The notes: a model not told the origin generated them from the letters alone. A DNA stretch of 64,000 nucleotides from Pectobacterium brasiliense (GCF_013449685.1 NZ_JACDSF010000029.1:10829-74828), one strand, 5' to 3'; shown: positions 1-10,846, counted from the stretch's first letter. Numbers and translations: made by a program.

Positions 1-19
1 AACGGGCTTTCTGCCCGTT
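1..19. terminator. hairpin at window edge
   Basis: AACGGGC and GCCCGTT form a perfect 7-bp stem around a 5-nt loop. It may terminate a gene lying left of the window. The rest of the first 77 bases shows no coding signal. Confidence 0.35.
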
Positions 20-77
20 CTGCGGTGAGAAGGTCGGAAGTAGGTGAAAATATTTCAGGTCAGAAAATGTCGGGAAA

Positions 78-116
78 GCGCCATGTTGTTCTGCATTGCA
101 TTGAACAGCATGGCGC
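78..116 (-). terminator. hairpin downstream of TRAP operon
   Basis: GCGCCATG and CATGGCGC form an 8-bp stem that is extended by GTTC/GAAC pairing. It lies just past the dctM stop codon. The T-run is poor, so it could stabilise the mRNA rather than terminate transcription. Confidence 0.45.
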
Positions 117-129
117 AATGGGGCGTGAG

Positions 130-1422
130 TTAACCCGTATGGACGCCAAAGAGCTTAGGCAGCCAGAGTGAGATGGCCGGAATATAGGTGACCAGCATTA
201 GGACAACGAAAAGCCCGCAGTAGAAGGGCAGCATCGCCTTAACGACCTGTTCTATCTTCTGCTTACTCACTGCGCTAGCGACGAAAAGTACCGATCCCAC
301 CGGTGGCGTAATTAATCCAACCCCTAGGTTAACCATCATAATCATGCCGAAGTGCACCGGATCGATGCCGAGTGATACCGCTACCGGTAAAAGTACTGGA
401 GTGAGGATTAGGATTAACGGCGCCATGTCCATCAGCGTGCCAAGTATCAGCAGCATGATGTTAATACACATCAGGATGACGTACTTGTTATCTGAAATGG
501 AGGTGAAAAACGCGGTAATGCGGCTCGGTAGCTGCATATAAGTCATAACGGCCCCGAAGGCGGCGGCAAAACCGATCAGGATCATCACGATTGTGACGGT
601 TTTCACCGTGCGGTACATCAGCGTAGGCAGCTCAGACCACTTGTAATCTTTATAGATAAACATGGTCACGAAGAACGACCACAGACAGGCGATAGCGGCG
701 GACTCGGTTGCGGTAAAAATACCGGATAAGATCCCGCCCATAATAATGACAACCGTCATCAGTCCCCACAGGGTATCGACAAAGATTTTCAGCGCCTGAC
801 GAAAGGGAACTACTTCGCCTTTTGGATAACCCCGTTTATGCGCAAAGCCTACACACATGACCATGAGTGTTAAACCCAGTAAAATACCCGGTAGAATGCC
901 TGCGATAAATAAAGAAGCTATAGACACTGAACCGCCAGCAGCCAGTGAATAAATAACGGAGTTATGGCTGGGAGGGATCAATATTGCCTGAACGGAACCG
1001 CTGGCAGTAACAGCAGCGGCGAAGTCTCGCGGGTACCCCTTCTTCTCCATTTCTGGGATCATCACTGAACCGATTGATGCGGTGTCTGCGACGGAAGAGC
1101 CGGATATTGCACCGAAGAACGTGGAAGCGACGATATTAACCAGCGATAAGCCGCCGCGAATAAAGCCAACAAAGATATAGGCAAAATTAACCAGACGGCG
1201 GGCGATGCCGCCTTCGGCCATAATGGCTCCAGCCAGAATAAAGAACGGGATAGCCAGTAATGAGAATTTATTGACTCCACTGGTGATTTGAATCATCACC
1301 GCTTCCAGCGGAATGTCGATCCAAAAGGCACCTATAATGGCACTCAAGCCAACGGAATAGGCGACGGGCACACCAACGGCGAGCAATATCGCTAATGATG
1401 CAAGTAAAACAAAGGCATCCAT
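130..1422 (-). CDS. dctM: TRAP transporter large permease (DctM family)
   Basis: 430 residues and almost entirely hydrophobic, the size and character of the 12-helix DctM subunit that forms the Na+-coupled translocation path of tripartite (TRAP) transporters. Recognisable family stretches include the SGSSVADTASIGS region near residue 110 and the GLITPPVG motif near residue 370. It is the last gene of a dctP-dctQ-dctM operon, 15 bp after dctQ. The family is certain. The substrate is not visible from this subunit; the KdgR-like box upstream of the operon suggests a uronate or other pectin-derived acid. Confidence 0.93.
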   Translation of the reverse strand: MDAFVLLASLAILLAVGVPVAYSVGLSAIIGAFWIDIPLEAVMIQITSGVNKFSLLAIPFFILAGAIMAEGGIARRLVNFAYIFVGFIRGGLSLVNIVASTFFGAISGSSVADTASIGSVMIPEMEKKGYPRDFAAAVTASGSVQAILIPPSHNSVIYSLAAGGSVSIASLFIAGILPGILLGLTLMVMCVGFAHKRGYPKGEVVPFRQALKIFVDTLWGLMTVVIIMGGILSGIFTATESAAIACLWSFFVTMFIYKDYKWSELPTLMYRTVKTVTIVMILIGFAAAFGAVMTYMQLPSRITAFFTSISDNKYVILMCINIMLLILGTLMDMAPLILILTPVLLPVAVSLGIDPVHFGMIMMVNLGVGLITPPVGSVLFVASAVSKQKIEQVVKAMLPFYCGLFVVLMLVTYIPAISLWLPKLFGVHTG

Positions 1423-1437
1423 AATACTCGCTCCAGA

Positions 1438-1944
1438 TTAGGCATTGCCCATTATGACCACAGGGCGTTTATCCTGTGGACCAAAGCAAATGCGTTCGAT
1501 GATGAATAAAAAAGTGATAAATGAACCTATCGGAAGAGGTAAATAAGTTTGCCCAGCACTCAATAATGGAAATTCGGCAACCTGTTGTTCCCACAGTTCA
1601 AGACAAAGCTGAATTCCGTAATAAAGAATAAATAGTGTGATTAACATCATTAAAAGATCGGCAAGAAAAGCACAGCCTTTTTTCATCGTTTCTGGTAAAC
1701 GATCGGTTAACATCGTGACAGCAATATGCGTACATGCACGGTAACTGACGGCAGCACCAATAAAAGTGAAAGTGACCATACAAAGAATTGATATGGGTTC
1801 TGGCCAGGATATTCCCTCATTCATGATGTAACGAGAGAATATGCCTATCGGAATAATTATAGTCATGATGAGTAAAGCAAGTCCGGATACCCACATAGCG
1901 ATTTTATAGAGGATATCCATGGCTAAAATATATTTATTTGCCAT
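1438..1944 (-). CDS. dctQ: TRAP transporter small permease (DctQ family)
   Basis: 168 residues with four hydrophobic segments (about 15-35, 50-70, 90-115 and 130-150), the normal DctQ architecture. DctQ is an inner-membrane protein that pairs with DctM and helps dock the binding protein. The gene lies between dctP and dctM on the same strand. A 10-bp stem-loop separates it from dctP. DctQ proteins are poorly conserved, so the assignment rests on topology plus operon position. Confidence 0.88.
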   Translation of the reverse strand: MANKYILAMDILYKIAMWVSGLALLIMTIIIPIGIFSRYIMNEGISWPEPISILCMVTFTFIGAAVSYRACTHIAVTMLTDRLPETMKKGCAFLADLLMMLITLFILYYGIQLCLELWEQQVAEFPLLSAGQTYLPLPIGSFITFLFIIERICFGPQDKRPVVIMGNA

Positions 1945-1968
1945 CTTATTTACCTGATGAAGATAAGA

Positions 1969-1996
1969 ACGGGTAAATGCATCGTGATTTACCCGT
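1969..1996 (-). other. intercistronic stem-loop between dctP and dctQ
   Basis: ACGGGTAAAT and ATTTACCCGT are perfect 10-bp arms around an 8-nt loop. They sit between the dctP stop and the dctQ start. Such stems often protect or partly terminate the upstream message, giving more binding protein than permease. That role is inferred. Confidence 0.55.
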
Positions 1997-2007
1997 CTTT
2001 TTAGCGG

Positions 2008-2985
2008 TTATTTCACGTCGGCGACGGCTTTAATCAGATCCTGATATTTAGCGCCAAACTGATCGCGTACGGGCTGCGTGGCTTTAAAATAGTAATCGGG
2101 ATCAATCTCATGGAACTGAACGCCGCCGGCTTTCATTTTATCCAGAGATTTCTGAGTATATTCATTCCACAGCACGCGCTGTTCTTGCTGTGCTTCCTTC
2201 GCCAGCTTCAGGATAAGATCCTGATCCTCTTTGGAGAGTTTGTCCCATTTGGCTTTGGAATACAGGAACAGCTCAGGAATAATGAAGTGGCGACTCCAGG
2301 TATAGTTTTTCACGACAGGCAGGTAGTTGTGTGCGACAAACGTTGGTGGGTTATTTTCGGTGCCGTCAATCACGCCGGTTTGCATGCCGCTGAAGACCTC
2401 ACTGACGCCCATGGCAATCGAGTTGGCCCCCATCGCTTTCAGCGTGGCCAGCGCAACTGGGCTACCCTGTACGCGAATTTTCATGCCTTTGAGGTCTTCT
2501 GGTTTCACCACCGGATCCTTGGTGATTAAGTTACGCGTTCCCGCGTCCATCCAGCCCAGGAAAACCAATTTTGATTTACTACTCTGGGTAATCTTGTCAC
2601 CAATTTCCTGTCCGATCTTTCCATCCAGCACTTTATGTAGATGATCTTCATCACGGAAAATATAGGGCAGTGTGAAGACTTCTATTTCCGGTAAAATCGC
2701 TGCAACAGGCGTCATTGATACGCGAATAATATCAATAGCACCGAGCTGCGCCTGCTCAATCATTTGTTTCTCATCACCCAATACTCCGCCGGGGAAGGTT
2801 TTAATTTCCAGTCTGCCATTTGTGGCAGCTTTTAATTTCTCTCCCATTTTCTGAACGGCGACGACATTCGGGTAACCTTCAGGGTGAACATCAGAGGCTT
2901 TAATTTGTTGTGCCTGAATCGCGTGGCTCATCAGGAGTGCAGTAGAACCCAGACAAACGCCGATCAATGTTTTCGACAGCTTCAT
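2008..2985 (-). CDS. dctP: TRAP transporter periplasmic substrate-binding protein (DctP family)
   Basis: 325 residues with a classical signal peptide (MKLSKTLIGV, then a hydrophobic core ending ...SHAIQA near residue 25). The mature protein follows the DctP pattern. TRNLITK (R151) and GMKIRVQGSP (R171) surround the arginine that, in this family, usually forms a salt bridge with the carboxylate of an acid ligand. The protein would deliver an organic acid to DctQM. First gene of the operon. The ligand is unproven; a KdgR-like box about 220 bp upstream points to galacturonate-type compounds rather than C4-dicarboxylates. Confidence 0.92.
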   Translation of the reverse strand: MKLSKTLIGVCLGSTALLMSHAIQAQQIKASDVHPEGYPNVVAVQKMGEKLKAATNGRLEIKTFPGGVLGDEKQMIEQAQLGAIDIIRVSMTPVAAILPEIEVFTLPYIFRDEDHLHKVLDGKIGQEIGDKITQSSKSKLVFLGWMDAGTRNLITKDPVVKPEDLKGMKIRVQGSPVALATLKAMGANSIAMGVSEVFSGMQTGVIDGTENNPPTFVAHNYLPVVKNYTWSRHFIIPELFLYSKAKWDKLSKEDQDLILKLAKEAQQEQRVLWNEYTQKSLDKMKAGGVQFHEIDPDYYFKATQPVRDQFGAKYQDLIKAVADVK

Positions 2986-3171
2986 TGAATTATCTCCAGA
3001 GGTGGGGTGACATTATCGATAATCAAATAGTGATTTAAAAATATAAACCCATGAAAAATAGCGTAATGAATAGCGGGTTTAATGATGAGAAGACGACCAC
3101 CTATTACGTATTATTGTGGCACACGTCAGTATTCTCTGCGAGTTAAGCTAACCTATTATACAACTTCGTAG

Positions 3172-3187
3172 AATGACTCGTGTCACA
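3172..3187. promoter_or_regulatory. weak CRP-like site
   Basis: AATGActcgtgTCACA matches 8 of 10 core positions of TGTGA-N6-TCACA, with one perfect half-site. It lies next to the KdgR-like box, an arrangement common for pectin-catabolism promoters. One half-site is poor. Confidence 0.3.
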
Positions 3188-3201
3188 AAAGAAAAAGCTA
3201 A

Positions 3202-3220
3202 TATGAAATGCTGTTTTATA
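3202..3220. promoter_or_regulatory. KdgR-like operator upstream of TRAP operon
   Basis: TATGAAATGCTGTTTTATA matches the remembered KdgR consensus AATRAAAYRNYGTTTYRTT at 17 of 19 positions. KdgR represses pectin-catabolism genes in Pectobacterium and Dickeya until 2-keto-3-deoxygluconate accumulates. The site is 217 bp upstream of dctP and 427 bp from exbB, so dctP is the more likely target. Confidence 0.6.
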
Positions 3221-3537
3221 TGGATTTAATTCCTATTTGACTTATAGGAATATACGTAAATTGTTGTTTTTGTTTTCTTTATTATGTGCTTGTGTATCTG
3301 TTTATTTCAGTAAACTTATCGCCAGTCATCATGAAATGGTGTGATAACTTAATGTTGATCACAAAAAACCGATCGTAAATATCTTGGCTATCGCACCGTG
3401 TTTTAGAGGGATCTCCCGCCTGATATATTCCTGAATGTTCTTCTTTTTGTCGTTCTTATGCTTTTCCTACAGATGTGTGATCAATACCCTCTGAAACCCT
3501 GTCAAAACGCAAGGAAAGTGCGTTATCTGATGTAAAT

Positions 3538-3556
3538 AATAATGAGAACGACTATC
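3538..3556. promoter_or_regulatory. Fur box upstream of exbB
   Basis: AATAATGAGAACGACTATC matches 14 of 19 positions of the palindromic Fur consensus GATAATGATAATCATTATC. It lies 90 bp before the chosen exbB start, as expected for an iron-repressed TonB-energising operon. Confidence 0.65.
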
Positions 3557-3646
3557 AATTCGTTCAGGGTTTGGTATCATTTCAGGCTGCGTTATTGCGT
3601 CATAGTACCTGCGGGTATCGTACTGAATGAATGGTGGAGGCACAGC

Positions 3647-4672
3647 GTGAAGACGGCTGTCAGTAATACAACTCAACAGGTGTTATCAACCTGGCAAAAA
3701 AAACGTGGCACGTTCAGCGCATTTTCCCGTAGCGTGCTGGTCATCCTGCTGTGTACGGCGGGACTAAGTGGAAATGCGTTTGCGGCTCCTGCAACGGCAC
3801 CGTTATCGACAGAGAATGCAGCACCCGTCGCTCAGCCTGCTGCTGCGTCGCCTTCCGCTGCGTCGCCTTCCGCTCCTGTGACGACCAATGCGCAGGCACC
3901 AGCGTCAGCCCTCGCGCTGCCTGCCAGTGCGGCACCGGGCACCAACAACCTGATGAAAACCGATTTGTCCGTCTGGGGTATGTACCAGCACGCCGATGCC
4001 GTGGTGAAAACGGTGATGATCGGTTTGCTGCTGGCCTCTGTGATTACCTGGGCGATCTTCTTCAGTAAAAGCGTTGAGATGTCTGGCGCGAAACGCCGCC
4101 TGCGCCGTGAGTATCTGGCGTTGGAACAGGCGAAAACATTGGACGACGCGCTGGAAACTGCGGACGCGTTCAAAGCCGGCAGCGTCGCACAGCAATTGCT
4201 GGTTGATGCGCAGAACGAACTGGAGCTTTCCGCACGTTCTGATGACAACAACGGAATTAAAGAGCGCACCGCGTTTCGTCTGGAACGTCGCGTGGCGGCT
4301 ACCGGGCGCCACATGGGGCGTGGTAACGGCTATCTGGCAACGGTCGGCGCAGTTGCCCCGTTCGTGGGGCTGTTCGGTACGGTATGGGGCATCATGAACA
4401 GCTTCATCGGTATCGCACAGACGCAAACCACTAACCTGGCGGTCGTTGCTCCGGGGATTGCAGAAGCCCTGCTGGCGACGGCGATTGGTCTGGTTGCGGC
4501 GATTCCTGCGGTGGTCATCTATAACGTCTTTGCGCGTTCGATTGCTGGCTACAAAGCGATGGTCGGCGATGTGGCTGCACAAGTGCTGCTGCTGCAAAGT
4601 CGCGATCTCGACGTGGCTGCCAGCAACGATAACCGAGCGTCTTCAGCAGCGCATAAACTGCGGGTGGGTTAA
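3647..4672 (+). CDS. exbB: TonB-system energiser ExbB
   Basis: Proton-channel subunit of the TonB-ExbB-ExbD complex, which powers outer-membrane uptake of siderophores and cobalamin. I chose the GTG at 3647 (341 residues) because TGGAGG lies 8 bp upstream. The longer reading from 3542 would begin inside the Fur box. The N-terminus has a signal-like segment (SVLVILLCTAGLSGNAFA) and an Ala/Pro/Ser-rich linker before the three-helix ExbB core, making it longer than the 244-residue E. coli protein. The core contains the TVGAVAPFVGLFGTVWGIM and IAEALLATAIGLVAAIPAVV helices that line the proton path. exbD follows after 3 bp. Confidence 0.95.
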   Translation: MKTAVSNTTQQVLSTWQKKRGTFSAFSRSVLVILLCTAGLSGNAFAAPATAPLSTENAAPVAQPAAASPSAASPSAPVTTNAQAPASALALPASAAPGTNNLMKTDLSVWGMYQHADAVVKTVMIGLLLASVITWAIFFSKSVEMSGAKRRLRREYLALEQAKTLDDALETADAFKAGSVAQQLLVDAQNELELSARSDDNNGIKERTAFRLERRVAATGRHMGRGNGYLATVGAVAPFVGLFGTVWGIMNSFIGIAQTQTTNLAVVAPGIAEALLATAIGLVAAIPAVVIYNVFARSIAGYKAMVGDVAAQVLLLQSRDLDVAASNDNRASSAAHKLRVG

Positions 4673-4675
4673 GTC

Positions 4676-5101
4676 ATGGCGATGCATTTGAAGGAGGACG
4701 TGAGTGATGACGGTGAAATGCATGACATTAACGTCACGCCGTTCATTGACGTCATGCTGGTTCTGCTGATTATTTTCATGGTGGCGGCGCCGCTGGCAAC
4801 GGTGGACATTCGTGTCGATTTGCCTGCGTCATCGGCAGCGCCGCAGCCGCGGCCGGAAAAACCGCTTTATCTGACGGTCAAAGCGGATAAGCAAATGTTT
4901 CTGGGAGAAGAGGTCGTTAGCGAGCAGTCGCTGGCTCAGGTGTTGGACGCAAAAACCAGCGCTAACAAAGAAACAACGATCTTCTTTCAGGCGGATAAAA
5001 GCGTTGATTATGAAACCATCATGAGCGTGATGGATTCACTGCGTAAAGCGGGCTACCTCAAGGTTGGCCTGGTCGGTGCGGAAACCGCTGCCGCTAAATA
5101 A
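4676..5101 (+). CDS. exbD: TonB-system energiser ExbD
   Basis: 141 residues with one N-terminal membrane helix. The helix contains NVTPFIDVMLVLLIIFMV, whose aspartate is the conserved proton-carrying residue of ExbD/TolR. The rest is a periplasmic domain that contacts TonB. It is cotranscribed with exbB (3-bp gap) and followed by a good intrinsic terminator. tonB itself is not in the window, as is usual in enterobacteria. Confidence 0.95.
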   Translation: MAMHLKEDVSDDGEMHDINVTPFIDVMLVLLIIFMVAAPLATVDIRVDLPASSAAPQPRPEKPLYLTVKADKQMFLGEEVVSEQSLAQVLDAKTSANKETTIFFQADKSVDYETIMSVMDSLRKAGYLKVGLVGAETAAAK

Positions 5102-5123
5102 CGGCTGAAGGTTGTGTGTTAAG

Positions 5124-5165
5124 AAGGAATGCGGGATGAATGTCCAAACCGCGTTCCTTTTTTTA
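5124..5165 (+). terminator. exbBD terminator
   Basis: AAGGAATGCGG pairs with CCGCGTTCCTT (one G-U pair), followed by a run of T. A typical intrinsic terminator on the plus strand. Confidence 0.8.
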
Positions 5166-5214
5166 CGTCTATAGATTGATGTCGAGATGATAGCAGGAGG
5201 CTTTGTGCGTTAGC

Positions 5215-6234
5215 CTACGCCCGCGATTCAGGGTGACGCCAGTGAATCCGCGTCGGGATGTAGCGTCGATCTTCTTCGAGCGGCTGCTGTGCGATCAGGC
5301 TGGTTACCATCTCAAAGCTGTTGCGTGCCAGATTTTCACAATCCTGCGCCACGGTGTCGATTTTCAACGGTAAGCAGTCAAACAGATAGTGATCGTCAAA
5401 GCAGCATAGTCGGATGCCGCTTTCCATCAGGTTATGCTGGTTCATATAACGCAGCACGCCTTCCATCAGGCCACAGGCGGCGACAAACAGCGCTTTTGGC
5501 GGACGACCCAGCGTTGCGCACAGTTGGGCAAACATTTCATAACCCGCGCTGGGGTGATAGTTGCCGTGAATAATCCACTCCGGCTTGCAGTCGATACCTG
5601 CGCGCGTGAGTCCAAGTTGAAAGCCTTCCAGACGGTGGCGAGTCGGGGAGATTCGCGGCTGGCCGCCAAGGAAATAGAATTCATCACGATGCTGGCGGGC
5701 GATACGTTCGACCATTTCCGCCGTGGATTCTACCGCTTCGGAAATCACCATCGGCAGTGTGGAATCACCAATCACCCGGTCAAACTGTATGACGGGCAAC
5801 TGCTGATTAATTTTCTGATATTCGACATCGCTTAACAGGCTGGAAGCGACAATCAGGCCATCGACCTGACGTTGCACCAAACTGTTGACCGCCATCATCT
5901 CCTGACTGGCGTTTTCGTCGGTGCAGGCAATCAGCAACTGTAGCCCTGCTTCACGACACAGCATTTCCAGCTCGCGGGAAATCACGGCAAAGCCGTAGTT
6001 GGTCATTTCCGGCACCACCAGCCCCAGCGTGTTGCTGCGTGAGGAACGCAGCGAACGTGCGTGAATGCTGGGCTGATAACGTTGCTCATGTGCGACGGCT
6101 AAAATGCGATCGCGGGTTTCATCAGAAACGCGAAACTCTTTGCTACGCCCGTTAAGCACCAGGCTGGCGGTAGATTTTGATACACCAGCCAGCGCGGCGA
6201 TGTCACTGATTGTTATGCGTTTAGTCGGTTTCAC
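5215..6234 (-). CDS. scrR: sucrose operon repressor ScrR (LacI family)
   Basis: 339 residues. The N-terminal LacI-type helix-turn-helix ([23 protein letters not shown]) and hinge helix precede a periplasmic-binding-protein-like effector domain ([15 protein letters not shown] onward). ScrR of enteric scr regulons responds to fructose and fructose-1-phosphate. The gene follows scrB by 30 bp in the same direction, so it is probably cotranscribed. Operator-like palindromes centred on AAACCGGTTT lie upstream of scrY and, in partial form, upstream of scrK. Confidence 0.93.
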   Translation of the reverse strand: MKPTKRITISDIAALAGVSKSTASLVLNGRSKEFRVSDETRDRILAVAHEQRYQPSIHARSLRSSRSNTLGLVVPEMTNYGFAVISRELEMLCREAGLQLLIACTDENASQEMMAVNSLVQRQVDGLIVASSLLSDVEYQKINQQLPVIQFDRVIGDSTLPMVISEAVESTAEMVERIARQHRDEFYFLGGQPRISPTRHRLEGFQLGLTRAGIDCKPEWIIHGNYHPSAGYEMFAQLCATLGRPPKALFVAACGLMEGVLRYMNQHNLMESGIRLCCFDDHYLFDCLPLKIDTVAQDCENLARNSFEMVTSLIAQQPLEEDRRYIPTRIHWRHPESRA

Positions 6235-6264
6235 CGCGAGGTCTGCTATCAGAAAAAAGGGAAG

Positions 6265-7674
6265 TTATTCTATCACGCATGGCGCTAACAGCCAGTGCTG
6301 TAGCATTAATCGCCCCGAGCCGCTGAATGTTATGATCGCCTCGCTTTCCGGGAAATAGCGTGCAGACATCACGGCTTCACCGTCGTTGATAAAAATTTCA
6401 ACGCTGGAGCGATCGCACAGGATCTGCAATTGGTTCAGATCGCCGCACCAGTAGCGATGCTCGGGCTCGCCTGTGCGACGGTTACGTCGGCTCAGTGTGA
6501 CGCGTTCACCGTCCCAACAGAGAACCAACTGGGAAGCGAGGCTGAGCTGGAATTCTCCCTGCACGGTGATAAGGATTTCCGCGCTGCTAGCGTTCAGCGG
6601 AGATGCGTAGTCTGCGGCACCCTGCCAGCGGTAATGCTGTCTGCGCAGCAACTGCAACTCGCGCGCAGGACGTTGATAAACGCGATCGTCATGCAGCGTG
6701 AGTTCACGCGGGCAGGTCATGGTATGGATCCAGCCATGTTCGATCGTCGGTTCAAAAAATTCATTGTCGTCAGGAATCGACATCCAGCCGAACAGCAGGC
6801 GTCGCCCGTCTTCACTCAGCGTGGTTTGTGGAGCGTAAAACTCGAAGCCGAGATCCAGTTCGTGGAAATCCTGATGCGGGTAAGCGCCGTTTTCGTAATT
6901 GAGTGAGCCGATGAAATAGCCAGCCTGAAAGGTATTCAGGTAGCGTTCCTCTTCGGCGGGAACACCCTGCGGGCAGCAAATCAGTACGTCTTTGCCATCC
7001 AACGGGAACAGGTCCGGGCATTCCCACATATAGCCAAAATCACCGAGCCCGCCCAAACGGGAACCGGCGATCTCGCCGATCTTTTCCCACGCCAGCAGAT
7101 CGGCAGAACGGTAGAACAACACTTTACCTTGTAGATCGCGATCCTGTGCACCGAGCACCATGTACCAGTGGTCGTCATGACGCCACACTTTGGGGTCGCG
7201 AACGTGGCCAGTGTAGCCGTCGGGGAGCGTCAGAACCGCTCCCAGTTTGTCATATTCACCGTTAGGATTCTCACGGGCGAGGCACTGAAATGCGGTACGT
7301 GAGCCGTCATCGTATTTGACGTTACCGGTGTAAATCAGCGTGATCGCGCCATGATCCACCACGGCAGAACCGGAGTAGCAGCCGTGGCTTTCATAGCTTT
7401 CGCTCGGCACCAACGCGACGGGCTCATGCGTCCAGTTCACCAGATCGGCGGAACTCCAGTGCCCCCAGAATTTCGCTCCGTGGGCACAGGCTAAAGGATT
7501 CCACTGATAAAACAGATGGTAACGCCCGTTGTGATGAATAAATCCGTTCGGATCGTTGAGCAGACCAACGGTCGGAGACAGGTGCCATTCCGGGCGATAC
7601 GGATCTTCCTGTTTCCGTGAATGGCCTGACATCAGGGCGTGCGCCATGCGCTTTAGTAAGTGGACTTCCTTCAT
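6265..7674 (-). CDS. scrB: sucrose-6-phosphate hydrolase ScrB (GH32)
   Basis: 469 residues. Cleaves cytoplasmic sucrose-6-phosphate from ScrA into glucose-6-phosphate and fructose. The GH32 five-bladed propeller is marked by LLNDPNGF (nucleophile D41), VRDPKVW (transition-state Asp) and WECPDLF (acid/base Glu). A C-terminal beta-sandwich follows. The start codon overlaps the scrA stop (TAATG), indicating translational coupling. Confidence 0.96.
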   Translation of the reverse strand: MKEVHLLKRMAHALMSGHSRKQEDPYRPEWHLSPTVGLLNDPNGFIHHNGRYHLFYQWNPLACAHGAKFWGHWSSADLVNWTHEPVALVPSESYESHGCYSGSAVVDHGAITLIYTGNVKYDDGSRTAFQCLARENPNGEYDKLGAVLTLPDGYTGHVRDPKVWRHDDHWYMVLGAQDRDLQGKVLFYRSADLLAWEKIGEIAGSRLGGLGDFGYMWECPDLFPLDGKDVLICCPQGVPAEEERYLNTFQAGYFIGSLNYENGAYPHQDFHELDLGFEFYAPQTTLSEDGRRLLFGWMSIPDDNEFFEPTIEHGWIHTMTCPRELTLHDDRVYQRPARELQLLRRQHYRWQGAADYASPLNASSAEILITVQGEFQLSLASQLVLCWDGERVTLSRRNRRTGEPEHRYWCGDLNQLQILCDRSSVEIFINDGEAVMSARYFPESEAIITFSGSGRLMLQHWLLAPCVIE

Positions 7675-9044
7675 TATTCGCTATCCGTTTTATATTTCAG
7701 CAGTAAGGAAAGGATAAAGGCAGCACCGAACGCAATTAACATCCCAATCAGGTAGTTAAGCATCGAGCCCCCTTGCACAATCGCCAGTCCCGGAAAACCG
7801 GTCAGCCCGACTGCCGTCATATTGACGTGATTGAAAACCACCCATGCGCCACCGAGTGCACCGCCTGCCAGCGCTGCCAGGAACGGTTTAATGAAGCGCA
7901 GGTTGATACCAAATATCGCTGCTTCCGTGATGCCTAGCAGACAAGAAAGCCCGGCGGGAACGGCAATCGCTCGGGTTTTGGCATCACGCGTTTTGAAGTA
8001 CACCGCCAGACACGCGCCGCCCTGCGCCACGTTCGCCATCGCCCAAATTGGTAGCAGGAAGTTGACGCCAATATTCGGGTTGCCAAGCAGCCCAGCTTCA
8101 ATGGCATGGAAGCTGTGATGGACGCCAGTGATCACGATAACTGAATAGAGGCCGCCGAACAGTAAGCCGGCCAGCCAGCCAGCGTGAGCAATCAATGTGC
8201 TGAGAACCAAAGAAATGCCATCGCCCAGTGCACGCCCAGCCGGACCAATGAGCAGCATGGCGACAAAGCCGGAAATGATGACGGTTAAAAACGGCGTGAC
8301 GATAATGTCCAGCGCATCCGGTACGATCTTACGCAGGCGTTTTTCCACGATGCTCATGAACCAGACGGCCAGCAGGACCGGAAACACGGTGCCCTGATAG
8401 CCGATCATGGCGATGTCCATGCCGAAGAAATGCATGGTCTGGAAGCCCCCAGCGACGCCCCAGGCATTGGTCAACGCTGGATGAGTCAGGATACCGCCCA
8501 GCGTCGCACCCAGATAAGGGTTGCCGCCGAATTCCCGCGCAGCGGTAAAGCCGATCAGAACAGGCAGGATAATAAATGCTGCGGAGCTGAACATATCCAG
8601 CATGACAAAGATTGCGCTGCTGGAATCGACCCAACCGTAGGTCTTGATCATGCCGAGCAGCCCCATCAGTAGACCGGACGCGATAATCGCCGGCATGATA
8701 GGGACGAAGATGTTCGATAGCAGGCGCGCCAGACGTTGCAGCGGATTCAGTTTTTTCGCGGCAATCGAGGCGGCTTCGGATGTGCTCGATTCACTGATGC
8801 TTGCCGCTTTGATGAACTCGGCATACACCTTGTTGACCAGCCCTGTGCCGAAAATGATCTGCATTTGTCCGGCGTTCTGGAAGCAGCCTTTAACGCCATC
8901 GACGCTCTCGATCGCTTTTTTGTCAGCCAGACTGTCATCCTTTAGCACCAGACGCAGACGAGTCGCACAGTGAGCCGCGTTGGCGATGTTCTCTTTCCCA
9001 CCGAGAAGGGGGATGAGTGCGGCGGCGGTTTTGTTGATATCCAT
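7674..9044 (-). CDS. scrA: sucrose-specific PTS permease EIIBC (ScrA)
   Basis: 456 residues. An N-terminal EIIB domain has its phosphorylated cysteine in NAAHCATRLRL (C26). It is joined to an EIIC membrane domain of the sucrose/beta-glucoside family with the GVHHSFHAIEAGLLG motif. There is no EIIA domain; enteric ScrA proteins normally borrow EIIA-Glc (Crr). It imports sucrose and phosphorylates it to sucrose-6-phosphate for ScrB. Confidence 0.96.
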   Translation of the reverse strand: MDINKTAAALIPLLGGKENIANAAHCATRLRLVLKDDSLADKKAIESVDGVKGCFQNAGQMQIIFGTGLVNKVYAEFIKAASISESSTSEAASIAAKKLNPLQRLARLLSNIFVPIMPAIIASGLLMGLLGMIKTYGWVDSSSAIFVMLDMFSSAAFIILPVLIGFTAAREFGGNPYLGATLGGILTHPALTNAWGVAGGFQTMHFFGMDIAMIGYQGTVFPVLLAVWFMSIVEKRLRKIVPDALDIIVTPFLTVIISGFVAMLLIGPAGRALGDGISLVLSTLIAHAGWLAGLLFGGLYSVIVITGVHHSFHAIEAGLLGNPNIGVNFLLPIWAMANVAQGGACLAVYFKTRDAKTRAIAVPAGLSCLLGITEAAIFGINLRFIKPFLAALAGGALGGAWVVFNHVNMTAVGLTGFPGLAIVQGGSMLNYLIGMLIAFGAAFILSLLLKYKTDSE

Positions 9045-9070
9045 GTTATTCCTCTTTGTATACCGTCACT

Positions 9071-9101
9071 TTGGCGCCGACTAGTGCATCGTCGACGCCA
9101 A
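9071..9101 (-). other. stem-loop in scrY-scrA gap
   Basis: TTGGCGCCGAC and GTCGACGCCAA form an 11-bp stem with one wobble pair between scrY and scrA. There is no T-run. It may stabilise the abundant porin mRNA or reduce downstream expression. Confidence 0.5.
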
Positions 9102-9114
9102 GGCCGGACAATGG

Positions 9115-10701
<1,587 letters not shown>

Positions 10702-10706
10702 CTAAA

Positions 10707-10723
10707 TTGCTAAACCGGTTTTT
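10707..10723. promoter_or_regulatory. ScrR operator upstream of scrY
   Basis: TTGCTAAACCGGTTTTT contains the perfect 10-bp palindrome AAACCGGTTT, typical of LacI/GalR-family operators. It is about 60 bp upstream of scrY, between scrK and scrY. Confidence 0.65.
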
Positions 10724-10846
10724 CATGGGAAAAATAAAAGCCAGCAGAAGGGTTAGCAAGAAATTTTACTCGCCCGATTCTGTAACTGTGATCCTGACTA
10801 CAAAACCGGGCGGTAACCGTATTAAACGGAGGGGGTTATGGCTTGG

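Larger units (their letters stand above)
2986..3646. other. divergent promoter region between dctP and exbB
   Basis: AT-rich intergenic stretch with no convincing gene. It holds a KdgR-like box, a weak CRP-like site and a Fur box, each listed separately. The first part should carry the dctP promoter and the last 110 bp the exbB promoter and leader. Confidence 0.6.

Noticed and set aside
3542..3646. N-terminal extension of exbB by 35 codons
   Set aside because: It starts inside the Fur box and lacks a ribosome binding site; the GTG at 3647 has one.
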